DNA of 14,609 bases from Pseudomonadota bacterium. GTDB taxonomy: Bacteria; Pseudomonadota; Alphaproteobacteria; Acetobacterales; Acetobacteraceae. This document shows positions 1-7,058 of the stretch, one piece after another (positions within the stretch are counted from its first letter, which is position 1; each line of letters begins with the position of its first letter). Made by a program: the position numbers and the translations under genes. Under the pieces are notes generated by a model, which saw only the letters and a list, made by a program, of their open reading frames with translations, searched no databases and had not been told where the DNA came from. The stretch covers positions 1-14,609 of the forward strand of contig JAJZVS010000043.1 in the NCBI GenBank assembly GCA_021845555.1, written 5' to 3'.

Positions 1-339
1 TTCGCGGTCTATCATGACGGCCTGCCGAACATCCTGGCGCAAGGATCGTGGAAGCAGAGCATCCTGCCGCGCTACCTGAAGGACCTCTGCCTGCCTGACG
101 GCTGGCCGTGGAAAGTGACCTTCCAGCACCGCGCGATGATCGTGCCGGGCGACACCATCACCGTCTGGGCCAGGGTCACCGGCAAGTCGGTGCGCGACGG
201 GCTCGGCTGCGTCGCGCTCGACGTCGGCATGCGGCTGTCCCCCGAGGTCGAAAGCTGCCCCGGCACGGCGACCATCGTGCTGCCGATCCGCGGCGGCCGG
301 CCGATCCCCTATCCGTTCGTGCCGCCCGCCGGCGGCTGA
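1..339 (+). CDS. MaoC-like hot-dog dehydratase/hydratase, C-terminal part (5' end outside window)
   Basis: An open frame runs in from the left edge and ends at TGA 337-339, giving 112 C-terminal residues. The pattern fits the second half of a MaoC/hot-dog fold. A central-helix segment with the run NILAQG-W lies at fragment residues 10-17, and a conserved PGDTITVWARV turn-strand follows at 49-59, where MaoC proteins carry a 'pGDtl.v...v' signature. MaoC-like enzymes hydrate enoyl-CoA thioesters or catalyse the reverse dehydration in the cytoplasm. The Asp/His pair that would show activity normally lies upstream of this part and is not visible, so a non-catalytic hot-dog domain is possible. The next gene starts 37 bases downstream on the same strand, so this is probably one operon with the small protein and the enolase-superfamily gene. 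A hydratase fits the CoA-transferases and acyl-CoA dehydrogenases nearby. Confidence 0.75.
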   Translation, partial: FAVYHDGLPNILAQGSWKQSILPRYLKDLCLPDGWPWKVTFQHRAMIVPGDTITVWARVTGKSVRDGLGCVALDVGMRLSPEVESCPGTATIVLPIRGGRPIPYPFVPPAGG

Positions 340-376
340 CCCGCACCGCCGCCGCAGGGCCGCGAAAGGAGACACC

Positions 377-652
377 ATGGGACGTTGGATAGCGATCGGA
401 ACCGCGCCCGGCTGGGACGATATCCAAACCTTCACCGCCGAGATGAAAGCCACCGCGCAGTGGCGGGCGGATGCGCGCACCACAGTGACCTCCGTCCTCG
501 CGCTGGGCGACGGCCGGCTGCTGGCGGAATGTCACGCAGTGAAGCGCGAGGATTTCGAAGCCTGGCTGAAGAAGAAGGGCTGGCAGGTGGAAAGCCTGAC
601 GCCGATCCGTCATCTGGCGCGGACCGGGGAAATCTGGAAGGTCGCGGGTTAG
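377..652 (+). CDS. Small protein of unknown function (91 aa)
   Basis: I do not recognise a named family. The gene is convincing: GAAAGGAG at 364-371 sits 5 bases before the ATG, and the frame fills most of the gap between the MaoC-like gene and the enolase-superfamily gene. The predicted order is beta (2-9), alpha (13-27), beta-beta (35-54, centred on TTVTSVLALGDGRLLAECHA), alpha (57-67) and beta (69-89). This resembles a compact ferredoxin-like fold. There is no signal peptide or membrane segment, so the protein is presumably cytosolic. There is no Cys pair or other obvious metal or catalytic motif; the helices carry many Lys and Glu. The stop lies 10 bases before the next start, and that gene lacks a clear ribosome site of its own, so the two may be translationally coupled. 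Roles such as accessory subunit or small isomerase are only guesses. Confidence 0.7.
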   Translation: MGRWIAIGTAPGWDDIQTFTAEMKATAQWRADARTTVTSVLALGDGRLLAECHAVKREDFEAWLKKKGWQVESLTPIRHLARTGEIWKVAG

Positions 653-662
653 CGGCGCCGCG

Positions 663-1751
663 ATGGCACAGATCGCTTGCATCGAAACCGGCCTCTATCG
701 CATCCCGCTGCCCACCGTCCTGACCGACAGCACCCACGGTGAAATCCGGCATTTCGAGTTGCTGACCGCGCGCGTGCGCGACAGCGACGGCGCCGAGGGC
801 GTCGGCTATACCGTGACCGTCGGCCGCAACGGCCGCGCCGTGCGCAGCGTGCTGGCCGACGAGATCGCCGAGATCGCCACCGGCGCCGACGCGGAGCTGA
901 TCGAGGCGCTGTGGACCCGCATCTGGTGGGCCACGCATTACGGCGGTCGGGGCGGGCCGGTGGTGCTGGCGCTTTCCGCGTTCGACATCGCGCTGTGGGA
1001 CCTCAAGGCACGCCGTGCGAAACTACCGCTGTGGCGGTTGCTGGGTGGCAACGACCAGAACGTGCCTTGCTATGCGGGCGGTATCGACCTCGATCTGCCG
1101 GTGGATGCTTTGCTGCGGCAGACCGACGACAACCTCGCCAAGGGGTTCCGCGCGATCAAGATGAAGGTGGGCCGCGCCCTGCTGGCCGAGGACGTGGCGC
1201 GCGTCGCCGCCATGCGCCGGCACCTCGGCGATGGTTTTCCGCTGATAGCGGATGCGAACATGCGCTGGTCCGCCGATCAGGCGATCCGCGCGGCGCGCGC
1301 CTTCGCCCCCTACGATCTGGTGTGGCTGGAGGAACCGGTCGTGCCCGAAGACGTGTCCGGCCACGCACGGGTGCGGGCGGAGGGCGGTGTGCCCATCGCG
1401 GCCGGGGAAAATCTGCGCAGCCTGTGGGACTTCAAGCACCTGATCGCCGCCGGCGGGGTCAGCTATCCGGAACCGGATGTGACCAATTGCGGCGGCGTCA
1501 CGCCGTTCCTGAAGATCGCGCATCTGGCCGAAGCTTTCAGTCTGCCGGTCACATCGCATGGCGCGCACGACGTTACGGTCCATCTGCTCGCCGCGGTGCC
1601 GAACCGGTCGTATCTGGAGGCGCACGGCTTCGGCCTCGAACGCTACATCGCCGAGCCGCTCGTGCTGCGCGACGGCTGCGCGATCGCGCCGGAACGGCCC
1701 GGGCACGGCATCGGCTTCGACTGGGCGGGGCTGGAGGCGCTGCGCGCGTAG
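663..1751 (+). CDS. Mandelate racemase-type enolase-superfamily enzyme
   Basis: The 362-residue product has the usual length of the mandelate racemase (MR) subgroup. An N-terminal capping domain (about 1-125) is followed by a modified TIM barrel. All MR catalytic positions are present. The KxK pair is K166/K168 in IKMKVG. The Mg ligands are D197 (ADAN), E223 (WLEEP) and E249 (AGEN). The His-Asp dyad is H299 (TSHGAHD) with D272, and E319 lies in SYLEAHG. Compared with Pseudomonas putida MR as I recall it (K164, K166, D195, E221, E247, D270, H297, E317), every one is shifted by exactly two. The enzyme should abstract a proton alpha to a carboxylate and form an enolate, ending in epimerisation or dehydration. 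The substrate is not readable; acid-sugar dehydratases share this template. ATG 663 follows the previous stop by 10 bases without a strong Shine-Dalgarno site. The 3' end faces the converging CoA-transferase gene 7 bases away. Confidence 0.9.
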   Translation: MAQIACIETGLYRIPLPTVLTDSTHGEIRHFELLTARVRDSDGAEGVGYTVTVGRNGRAVRSVLADEIAEIATGADAELIEALWTRIWWATHYGGRGGPVVLALSAFDIALWDLKARRAKLPLWRLLGGNDQNVPCYAGGIDLDLPVDALLRQTDDNLAKGFRAIKMKVGRALLAEDVARVAAMRRHLGDGFPLIADANMRWSADQAIRAARAFAPYDLVWLEEPVVPEDVSGHARVRAEGGVPIAAGENLRSLWDFKHLIAAGGVSYPEPDVTNCGGVTPFLKIAHLAEAFSLPVTSHGAHDVTVHLLAAVPNRSYLEAHGFGLERYIAEPLVLRDGCAIAPERPGHGIGFDWAGLEALRA

Positions 1752-1758
1752 CGGCGGT

Positions 1759-3114
1759 TCAGTCCGCGATCCCGAGCCGCGTCTTGTAGTCGCGATCCCA
1801 TTCGGCCAGCCGGCCCTGGCGCAGCCGGTCCTCCATGCTCAGGCGCAACGGCGGGCGCACCTTGGTGGGCTTGGTGGCGGTGATCCCCGCCTGTTCCAGT
1901 TCCGCGAAGCGGGCCTCGTCGTAACCCAGCAGGCCGCAGAGGATGTCGCGGTTGTGCTGGCCCAGGGTGGGCGCCGGACCGCGCACGGCGATCCTGGTGC
2001 GATCGAGCTTCCAGGGGCGGCCGATCACCGGGCGGCGGCCGATGCCGCGTTCGGGCGGGAACTCCAGCATCTCCAGGAAGCCGCGCGCGCGCAGATGCGG
2101 ATCGAGATGCATGTCGCGCGCGTTGAACACCGCGCCGGCTGGCACGCCGGCGGCCTGCGCGCGTTCCATCGCCTCCATCTTGCCGAGCGTCGCGGTCCAG
2201 GCGCCGATCAACGTGTCGAGCGCGTCGTGGTGGGCGCGGCGGCCCTCCACCGTGGCGTAGCGCGGATCGGCGGCAAGTTCGGGCCGGCCGATCACGCCGC
2301 ACAGCGCGGCCCATTCGGCATCATCGCGGACCGAGATTGCGCACCACGCATCCTCCCCCGCGCAGCGGTAGCAGCCTTGCGGAGCGAATTGCCGGTGGCG
2401 GTTGCCGATCCGTTCGTCACGATGGCGGTTGGCTTCCCAGTCCAGGATGCGTTCGCTCACCATGAAGCAGCCGAGCTGATACATCCCGACATCGACCCAG
2501 AGTCCCTTGCCGAACCGGCGACGGTAGCGCAGCCCGAGCAGGGTTCCCATCGACAGCGCCCAGGTGGCGAGGAAATCGACGAAGGACTGTCCGGCCTTGG
2601 ACGGGATGTCGCCGCGATAGCCGGTGGCGTCGGTCAGACCGTGCGTCGCCTCCTGCGTGGTGGCCTGCGCGGGATATTGCGCATAGGGACCTTCCCGTCC
2701 AAATCCGCTGCACGAGATCATCAGCAGGTTCGGGTTCAGCTTCGCCGCGTGCGGATAGTCGAGCTCCCAGCCGCGCATCACCCGCGGGGTGAAGTTCTCC
2801 GCCAGCACGTCGCTCACGGCGATCAGGTCCTTGAGCACCGCGCGGCCTTCCGGGCGGCTGAGGTCGAGCACGACCGATTTCTTGCCGCGGTTCAGCAGGT
2901 TGTAGGTGCTGGTGCGATTCCAGGGATCCTCGCCGACCTCGTTGTCCGGATAGACGCCGGAGAACGCGCCGTGGCGGGACACGTCGAGCCGCCCCGGCCC
3001 CTCGATCTTGATCACCTCGGCGCCGAGATCGGCGAGCAGCCCGGCCGCGTAGGGCAGCGAGAACACGTTGCTGATATCGACGATTCGAAGGCCTTCAAGC
3101 GGCAAGCTGGTCAT
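1759..3114 (-). CDS. CaiB/BaiF family III CoA-transferase with catalytic Asp
   Basis: This is a 451-residue formyl-CoA transferase/CaiB-type enzyme, which moves CoA between carboxylates through an aspartyl-CoA intermediate. Family marks are the N-terminal LADLGAEVIKIEGPG segment (28-42), DLSRPEGR (84-91), the substrate-proximal SGFGREGPY (136-144) and APTLGQHN (381-388). D180 in SFVDFLA aligns with the nucleophilic Asp (Asp169 in formyl-CoA transferase, from memory), so this subunit looks active. I chose the start at 3114: it has the purine-rich AAGGCAGGA upstream and begins with the usual 'LEGLRIVD' strand. A longer reading to 3279 adds only arginine/proline-rich out-of-frame sequence from the neighbouring gene. 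The protein runs about 40 residues past the usual family end, with a basic tail (411-451). It is the second gene of a two-gene operon, 35 bases after the first. The substrate is unknown. Confidence 0.9.
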   Translation of the reverse strand: MTSLPLEGLRIVDISNVFSLPYAAGLLADLGAEVIKIEGPGRLDVSRHGAFSGVYPDNEVGEDPWNRTSTYNLLNRGKKSVVLDLSRPEGRAVLKDLIAVSDVLAENFTPRVMRGWELDYPHAAKLNPNLLMISCSGFGREGPYAQYPAQATTQEATHGLTDATGYRGDIPSKAGQSFVDFLATWALSMGTLLGLRYRRRFGKGLWVDVGMYQLGCFMVSERILDWEANRHRDERIGNRHRQFAPQGCYRCAGEDAWCAISVRDDAEWAALCGVIGRPELAADPRYATVEGRRAHHDALDTLIGAWTATLGKMEAMERAQAAGVPAGAVFNARDMHLDPHLRARGFLEMLEFPPERGIGRRPVIGRPWKLDRTRIAVRGPAPTLGQHNRDILCGLLGYDEARFAELEQAGITATKPTKVRPPLRLSMEDRLRQGRLAEWDRDYKTRLGIAD

Positions 3115-3149
3115 GCGGTCCTGCCTTGGGGTTGGGCGCCGGGGCGCGG

Positions 3150-4343
3150 TCAGATCGTGCCGTGCCGGCGCAGCGCGGCCGCGTCCAGGCCCAGGCGCGC
3201 GTCGTAGATCTCGGCATTGTGCTGGCCGAGCAGCGGGGCCGTACGGCGGTAGCTGGCGGGACCGGCGGTCATGTTCCATAGCCGGAATGGCACCCGGATG
3301 CGGCCGATCACCGGATGCTCGACCTCCTGATAGAAATTGCGCGCCTCCAGTTGCGGACAGTGCGCCAGATCCTCGGGCGTCTGCACGATGCCGAGCAGCA
3401 TGCGGTATTGTTCCGACGCAGTGCGGAACATCTCCGCCATGGTGCGATCGCGCGTCGCTTCCAGCACCAGCGCGTCGAGCGCCGGGCCGTTGGCGCCGCG
3501 CTGCGCGTGATCGGCGAAGCGCGGTTCCTTCATTTCCGGCCGGCCGAAGAAATCGGCGATGTCGTCCCAGGTGGCGCTTGCGCCTTCCTGGGAGACGAAA
3601 TACCCGTCCTTGCAGGGCATGATCTGGCCGAAGGCGCCGCCGTCGGGCCGCCGGCGGCCCTGCACGCCGCCGAACCAGCTGTACATCGGCTGGTTGATCA
3701 CCAGCGTGGAGGCCAGCACTTCCTGTGCCGAGACATCGACATGCTCGCCAATCCCGGTCATGTCGCGCACCAGCAGCGCGACCATGGTCGCCAGCATGCC
3801 GTTCATTCCTGTCTCGTACTGGCCAGGCATGCCGCCGTGTTTCAGCGGCTCGCGATCGGTGGTGCCGCTGATCGCCATGACGCCACCGGTGGCATAGGCT
3901 ACGATCTCATCGCCGGTGAAATGACGATAGGGACCGGTCTGGCCGAACGGGGTGATGGAGGTCATCACCAGCGCCGGGTTATCGCGCGCGAGGGTCGCGT
4001 GATCGAGGCCGCGCGCGGCGAGATAGCCGGGCGGAAAGCTCTCGACGATCACATCCGCATCGGCCGCCAGCCGGCGCAGCAGCGCCGCGCCCTCGGGCCG
4101 GTCGAGCGCAAGCGTGATGCCGCGCTTGTTCATGTTGGTCAGCAGGAAGGGCAGGCTTTTTTCCGGATGCGACTCGCCGCCGGCGAAGGGACCGAGGCGG
4201 CGCGCGCAATCGCCGTCCGGGGGTTCGATCTTGACGACATCGGCGCCGAAATCCCCGAGCAGCCTGGCCGACAGCGGCCCCGCGATGCCCTGGCTGAGAT
4301 CGAGCACCCGGAGATCGTCGAGCGCGGCGGGCATCGTCATCAT
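3150..4343 (-). CDS. CaiB/BaiF family CoA-transferase-like protein, catalytic Asp apparently replaced by Gln
   Basis: This is a 397-residue CaiB/BaiF protein, normal family length. Family marks are LGDFGADVVKIEPP (29-42), MNKRGITLALDRPEG (71-85), SFPPG (102-106), TPFGQTGPY (131-139) and APLLGQHN (369-376). The segment where the family normally has D-x-x-[TS]-G reads Q175-Y-E-T-G179, followed by a typical helix, so the nucleophilic Asp seems to be Gln here. I recall such Q-Y-x-x-G variants as a recurrent subgroup, but I cannot check this. The start ATG at 4343 has GGAG (minus strand of 4351-4354) 7 bases upstream; further Met codons at positions 2 and 4 are alternatives. It is the first gene of the leftward operon and may form a heteromer with the Asp-containing partner 35 bases downstream. 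An unrecognised alternative nucleophile, such as E177, is possible. Confidence 0.88.
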   Translation of the reverse strand: MMTMPAALDDLRVLDLSQGIAGPLSARLLGDFGADVVKIEPPDGDCARRLGPFAGGESHPEKSLPFLLTNMNKRGITLALDRPEGAALLRRLAADADVIVESFPPGYLAARGLDHATLARDNPALVMTSITPFGQTGPYRHFTGDEIVAYATGGVMAISGTTDREPLKHGGMPGQYETGMNGMLATMVALLVRDMTGIGEHVDVSAQEVLASTLVINQPMYSWFGGVQGRRRPDGGAFGQIMPCKDGYFVSQEGASATWDDIADFFGRPEMKEPRFADHAQRGANGPALDALVLEATRDRTMAEMFRTASEQYRMLLGIVQTPEDLAHCPQLEARNFYQEVEHPVIGRIRVPFRLWNMTAGPASYRRTAPLLGQHNAEIYDARLGLDAAALRRHGTI

Positions 4344-4566
4344 CGCATCGCTCCGTGCGCCGGACCCGACCGCGGCATGCGCCGCTTCCTGTCCGTTCCC
4401 TTCCCATCACCGGCCGCGGCAGTTGGGGCGCGGCGCAGACTTGCAGTGTGGGCAAGCTTAGCCCCCGTCCGCGCGCGCGCCAAGCCATGCGCGCGCCGGC
4501 GGCGCACGTTGCGCGGGCGGCCGGCGCGCGGTAACTCTTGCAGAGTACGGATCGGGAGAAGCGGCC
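4344..4566. promoter_or_regulatory. Divergent intergenic region between the CoA-transferase and acyl-CoA dehydrogenase operons
   Basis: These 223 bases separate the start codons of two oppositely oriented operons, so promoters for both must lie here or inside gene ends. I find no convincing -35/-10 pair. There is an alternating GCGCGCGCGC run near 4471-4480 and a second CpG-rich stretch at 4488-4530. The heptamer CTTGCAG occurs twice, at 4440-4446 and 4537-4543. A small hyphenated palindrome (ACTCT-TGC-AGAGT) lies at 4534-4546, just upstream of the ribosome site of the rightward operon. No open frame here looks like a gene. Confidence 0.5.
4534..4546. repeat. 13-base hyphenated palindrome upstream of the acyl-CoA dehydrogenase operon
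   Basis: ACTCT and AGAGT flank a TGC spacer and form a perfect 5+5 inverted repeat 20 bases before the ATG at 4567. It is one of the few AT-containing stretches in a GC-rich intergenic region. It could be a half-site operator or chance; five-base arms are weak evidence. Confidence 0.25.
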
Positions 4567-5790
4567 ATGGATTTCGGTTTCACGCCGGAGCAGGAAGCCC
4601 TGCGACGGGATGTGCAGGCCTTCATTGCCGAGAACCTCACGCCCGAGGTCCTGGCCGAGATGGACGGGCTCAGTGAGGGCTTCGGTGTGCGGCCAGGCCG
4701 CGCGCGCGGCGGGCATGTGGAGAAGCTGTTCGCCAAGATCGGCGCGCGCGGTTGGCTCGGCATCAGCTATCCGAAGGAATACGGTGGCCGGGACGGCGAT
4801 CGCATCAGCCAGTATATCGTCGAGGAGGAGTTCGCCCGCGCCGATATCGCGGTGGGTCTCGGCGGCAGCGGCGGCCCGGCCATCCTGGCGGCGGGGACCG
4901 AGGAGCAGAAGCGCCACTTCGTTCCGAAGCTGATCAGCGGGGAGTATTCCTTCGCGCTCGGCTTCACCGAGCCGCACGCGGGGGCCGATCTCGCCTCGTT
5001 GCAGTGCCGCGCGGTGCGCGACGGCGACGAATATGTCATCAACGGCCAGAAGATGTACACCTCGGCGGCGCACGTGGCGACGCACATGTACCTGATGGCG
5101 CGGACCAACCCCAACGTGCCGAAGCACCGCGGCATTTCCATCTTCCTGTTCCCGATGGACACGCCCGGCGTGACGGTGCGCCCCCTTTGGACCATCCAGA
5201 ACGATCCACGCGCGCCGATCGGCACCACCTACGGCACGCCGCGCACCAACGAGACCTTCTTCGACGACGTGCGCATCCCCGCCTCCGCCCTGTTGGGGCG
5301 GGAGAACGAGGGCTGGAAGGTGGGCGCGATGGGCCTCAACCTCGATCGGGTGGGCGCGGCTCGCTACCTGATCTCGGTCCGCCGCGACGAAGACATCGTG
5401 AACTTCACCAAGAGCACCCGCTTCGACGGCTACAGCCCGGCGCAGGACCCGGCAATCCGCGACAAGATCGCCGAACTCTGGATCGAGGCCCAGGTCTGCC
5501 GCCTGATGACCATGCGCAGCATGTCGATCGTCGAGCACGGCGGGAACTTCACCTACGAAGGCTCCGCCGAGAAGGTCTGGGCGCCCGAGCACGGCGTGCG
5601 CACCACCGAGGCGATCGCGCAGATGCTCGGCCCCTACGGGCAGTTGCTGAACGGCTCGCCGGCCGCGGTGGAGCGGGGCGTGTTTGCCCACAACCTGATG
5701 GGCTCGTTCCAGTCAGGGATCAACCATGGCAGCGTGCAGGTGATGCACGACCAGGTGGCCCGCCGCGGTCTGGATATGCCGCGCTCGTAA
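4567..5790 (+). CDS. Acyl-CoA dehydrogenase, first of an adjacent pair
   Basis: This is a 407-residue FAD-dependent acyl-CoA dehydrogenase (ACAD). ACADs oxidise acyl-CoA to 2-enoyl-CoA and pass electrons to electron-transfer flavoprotein. The N-terminal helical domain starts FTPEQEALRRDVQAF (5-19). The beta-domain signature is LGFTEPHAGADL (131-142), followed by INGQKMYTS (158-166). The C-terminal helical domain ends in a family-like VARRGLDMPR (397-406). At the MCAD-type base position (Glu in GTSEIQR) this protein reads G-S-V-Q391. At the isovaleryl-CoA-dehydrogenase-type position (LDLER) it reads LNLD260R, so neither has Glu. D260 may serve, or the base may come from a partner. The start has GGGAGAA (4554-4560) upstream. 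It is followed 45 bases later by another ACAD gene, as in two-subunit ACADs such as PimC/PimD or mycobacterial FadE28/FadE29. The substrate is unknown. Confidence 0.92.
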   Translation: MDFGFTPEQEALRRDVQAFIAENLTPEVLAEMDGLSEGFGVRPGRARGGHVEKLFAKIGARGWLGISYPKEYGGRDGDRISQYIVEEEFARADIAVGLGGSGGPAILAAGTEEQKRHFVPKLISGEYSFALGFTEPHAGADLASLQCRAVRDGDEYVINGQKMYTSAAHVATHMYLMARTNPNVPKHRGISIFLFPMDTPGVTVRPLWTIQNDPRAPIGTTYGTPRTNETFFDDVRIPASALLGRENEGWKVGAMGLNLDRVGAARYLISVRRDEDIVNFTKSTRFDGYSPAQDPAIRDKIAELWIEAQVCRLMTMRSMSIVEHGGNFTYEGSAEKVWAPEHGVRTTEAIAQMLGPYGQLLNGSPAAVERGVFAHNLMGSFQSGINHGSVQVMHDQVARRGLDMPRS

Positions 5791-5823
5791 CGCCGCAAGT
5801 TTCGACCCGCCGCCGCACGGCAT

Positions 5824-5830
5824 GGAGAAG
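5824..5830 (+). promoter_or_regulatory. Ribosome binding site that sets the second acyl-CoA dehydrogenase start
   Basis: GGAGAAG ends 5 bases before ATG 5836. The alternative GTG two codons upstream (5830) begins inside this site, so the ATG is the better start. Confidence 0.7.
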
Positions 5831-5835
5831 TGCAG

Positions 5836-7011
5836 ATGGATACCACGCTGACCGAAGAAGAAGCCATGATCCGCCAGAGCGCCCGGCGGTTCCTGGAGGC
5901 CGAGTGCAATACCCGTCTCGTGCGCGAGATGGAGAAGGACCCCAAGGGCTATCCGCCGGAGCTCTGGCGCAAGGCGGCCGAACTCGGCTGGCAGGGCCTC
6001 GCGCTTCCGGAAGCCTATGGCGGCAGCGACATGCCGCTGGTGTATCTGGGCTTGGTGCTGGAGGAGGTGGGCCGCGCGCTCGCGCCGCTGCCGCTGCACA
6101 GCACCGTCGTCGCCGCGCTGACGCTCGCCGCCGAGGGCACCGAGGCGCAGCGGGCCGCGGTCCTGCCGCGTACCGCCGCCGGGGAGACCGTCCTGACCTT
6201 CGCCTGTTACGAACAGGACCCGCGGCTCACTCTGTCCGGCGTGCAGGCGCGCGCCGTCGCGGACGGCGATTCCTTCGTGCTGAACGGCATCAAGCGGTTC
6301 GTGGACAATTTCGCCGCTGCCGATTTCTGCCTGGTGGCGTGCCGCACGGCGGATGCCACTCCGGGGTCCGACGGCCTGTCGCTGCTGTTGGTCGATACGC
6401 GCAGCGAGGGGATCTCCGACAACCCTCTGGTCACCCTGGCGAAGGACCGGCAGAGCGAGGTGACGTTCCGTAACGTCCGCGTGCCGAAGACCAACCTGGT
6501 GGGCACGCTGCACCAGGCCGCCCCGGCGATCGAGCGGATGCTGGACCGCGCCACCGCGCTGTTGTGCGCGCAGATGCTCGGCGCCGCGCGCAAGGACATG
6601 GAGATGGCGGTGGAGTGGGCCAAATACCGCAAGGCCTTCGGCCAGCCGATCGGCGCCTTCCAGTCGCTGCAGCACATGGCCGCCGACATGCTGATCTGGA
6701 TCGACGGCGGCAACCTGCTGACCTACGAGGCGCTGTGGAAGATGGACCAGGGCCTGCCTGCCGCGGTCGAGGTCTCCCAGGCCAAGGCGTTCTGCAACGA
6801 GAAATGCGAGGCAGTGGTGCGCTACGGCCAGATCATCCACGGCGGCATCGGGTTCATGCAGGAATTCGATCTGCAACTGTGGTTCCGCCGCGTGACGTCC
6901 TGGACCATGCGGTTCGGCACCGCGTATGAGCACCGGGCGCGGATCGCCCGCGCGCTGCTGGATGTGCCAGGGCGCGTGGTGCTGGGCCAGCCGCTGCCGA
7001 CCGCCGGCTGA
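5836..7011 (+). CDS. Acyl-CoA dehydrogenase, second of the pair (short-subunit type)
   Basis: The 391-residue ACAD begins MDTTLTEEEAMIRQSARRF. Family marks are LALPEAYGGSDMP (55-67), VLNGIKRFV (148-156), YRKAFGQPIGAFQSLQHMAADM (264-285), which builds the FAD and dimer contact, and IIHGGIGFMQEFDL (333-346), the ACAD C-terminal glycine motif. It diverges from its upstream neighbour and resembles the FadE28/PimD-type partner subunits, which often lack a Glu at either classical base position. Here the C-terminal site reads RFGTAYEHR and the helix-G site reads MLD237R, so no obvious base is seen. The likely role is one subunit of a heteromeric dehydrogenase with the upstream gene; independent activity cannot be excluded. 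The stop lies 47 bases before the YHS-like gene, in the same direction and probably the same transcript. Confidence 0.92.
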   Translation: MDTTLTEEEAMIRQSARRFLEAECNTRLVREMEKDPKGYPPELWRKAAELGWQGLALPEAYGGSDMPLVYLGLVLEEVGRALAPLPLHSTVVAALTLAAEGTEAQRAAVLPRTAAGETVLTFACYEQDPRLTLSGVQARAVADGDSFVLNGIKRFVDNFAAADFCLVACRTADATPGSDGLSLLLVDTRSEGISDNPLVTLAKDRQSEVTFRNVRVPKTNLVGTLHQAAPAIERMLDRATALLCAQMLGAARKDMEMAVEWAKYRKAFGQPIGAFQSLQHMAADMLIWIDGGNLLTYEALWKMDQGLPAAVEVSQAKAFCNEKCEAVVRYGQIIHGGIGFMQEFDLQLWFRRVTSWTMRFGTAYEHRARIARALLDVPGRVVLGQPLPTAG

Positions 7012-7058
7012 CCGCGCCGCGACCCGACCCCTTACGGAACGAACAGGAGAAACGACCC

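Noticed and set aside
1741..1762. Terminator between the converging MR-type and CoA-transferase genes
   Set aside because: Only 7 bases separate the stop codons, and no stem followed by a T-run is visible on either strand.
1558..3207. 549-codon plus-strand open frame opposite a CoA-transferase gene
   Set aside because: It is antisense to a clear CaiB/BaiF gene and rich in Arg, Ala, Gly, His and Gln without family motifs. Such long shadows are expected in GC-rich DNA.
3115..3279. N-terminal extension of the downstream CoA-transferase to 3279
   Set aside because: The extra 55 residues are Arg/Pro-rich, overlap the upstream gene's coding end out of frame, and lie before a good ribosome site at the ATG 3114.
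4471..4480. Alternating GCGCGCGCGC run as a Z-DNA or regulatory element
   Set aside because: It is short, and similar runs are expected by base composition in this genome.
3979..5691. 570-codon minus-strand open frame spanning the divergent promoter region
   Set aside because: It covers an ACAD gene antisense and then part of a CoA-transferase gene out of frame. The composition is low-complexity His/Arg/Ala/Gly and no motif is seen.
5713..6933. 406-codon minus-strand open frame opposite the second acyl-CoA dehydrogenase
   Set aside because: It is the antisense shadow of a gene with clear ACAD motifs and has biased composition and no ribosome site.
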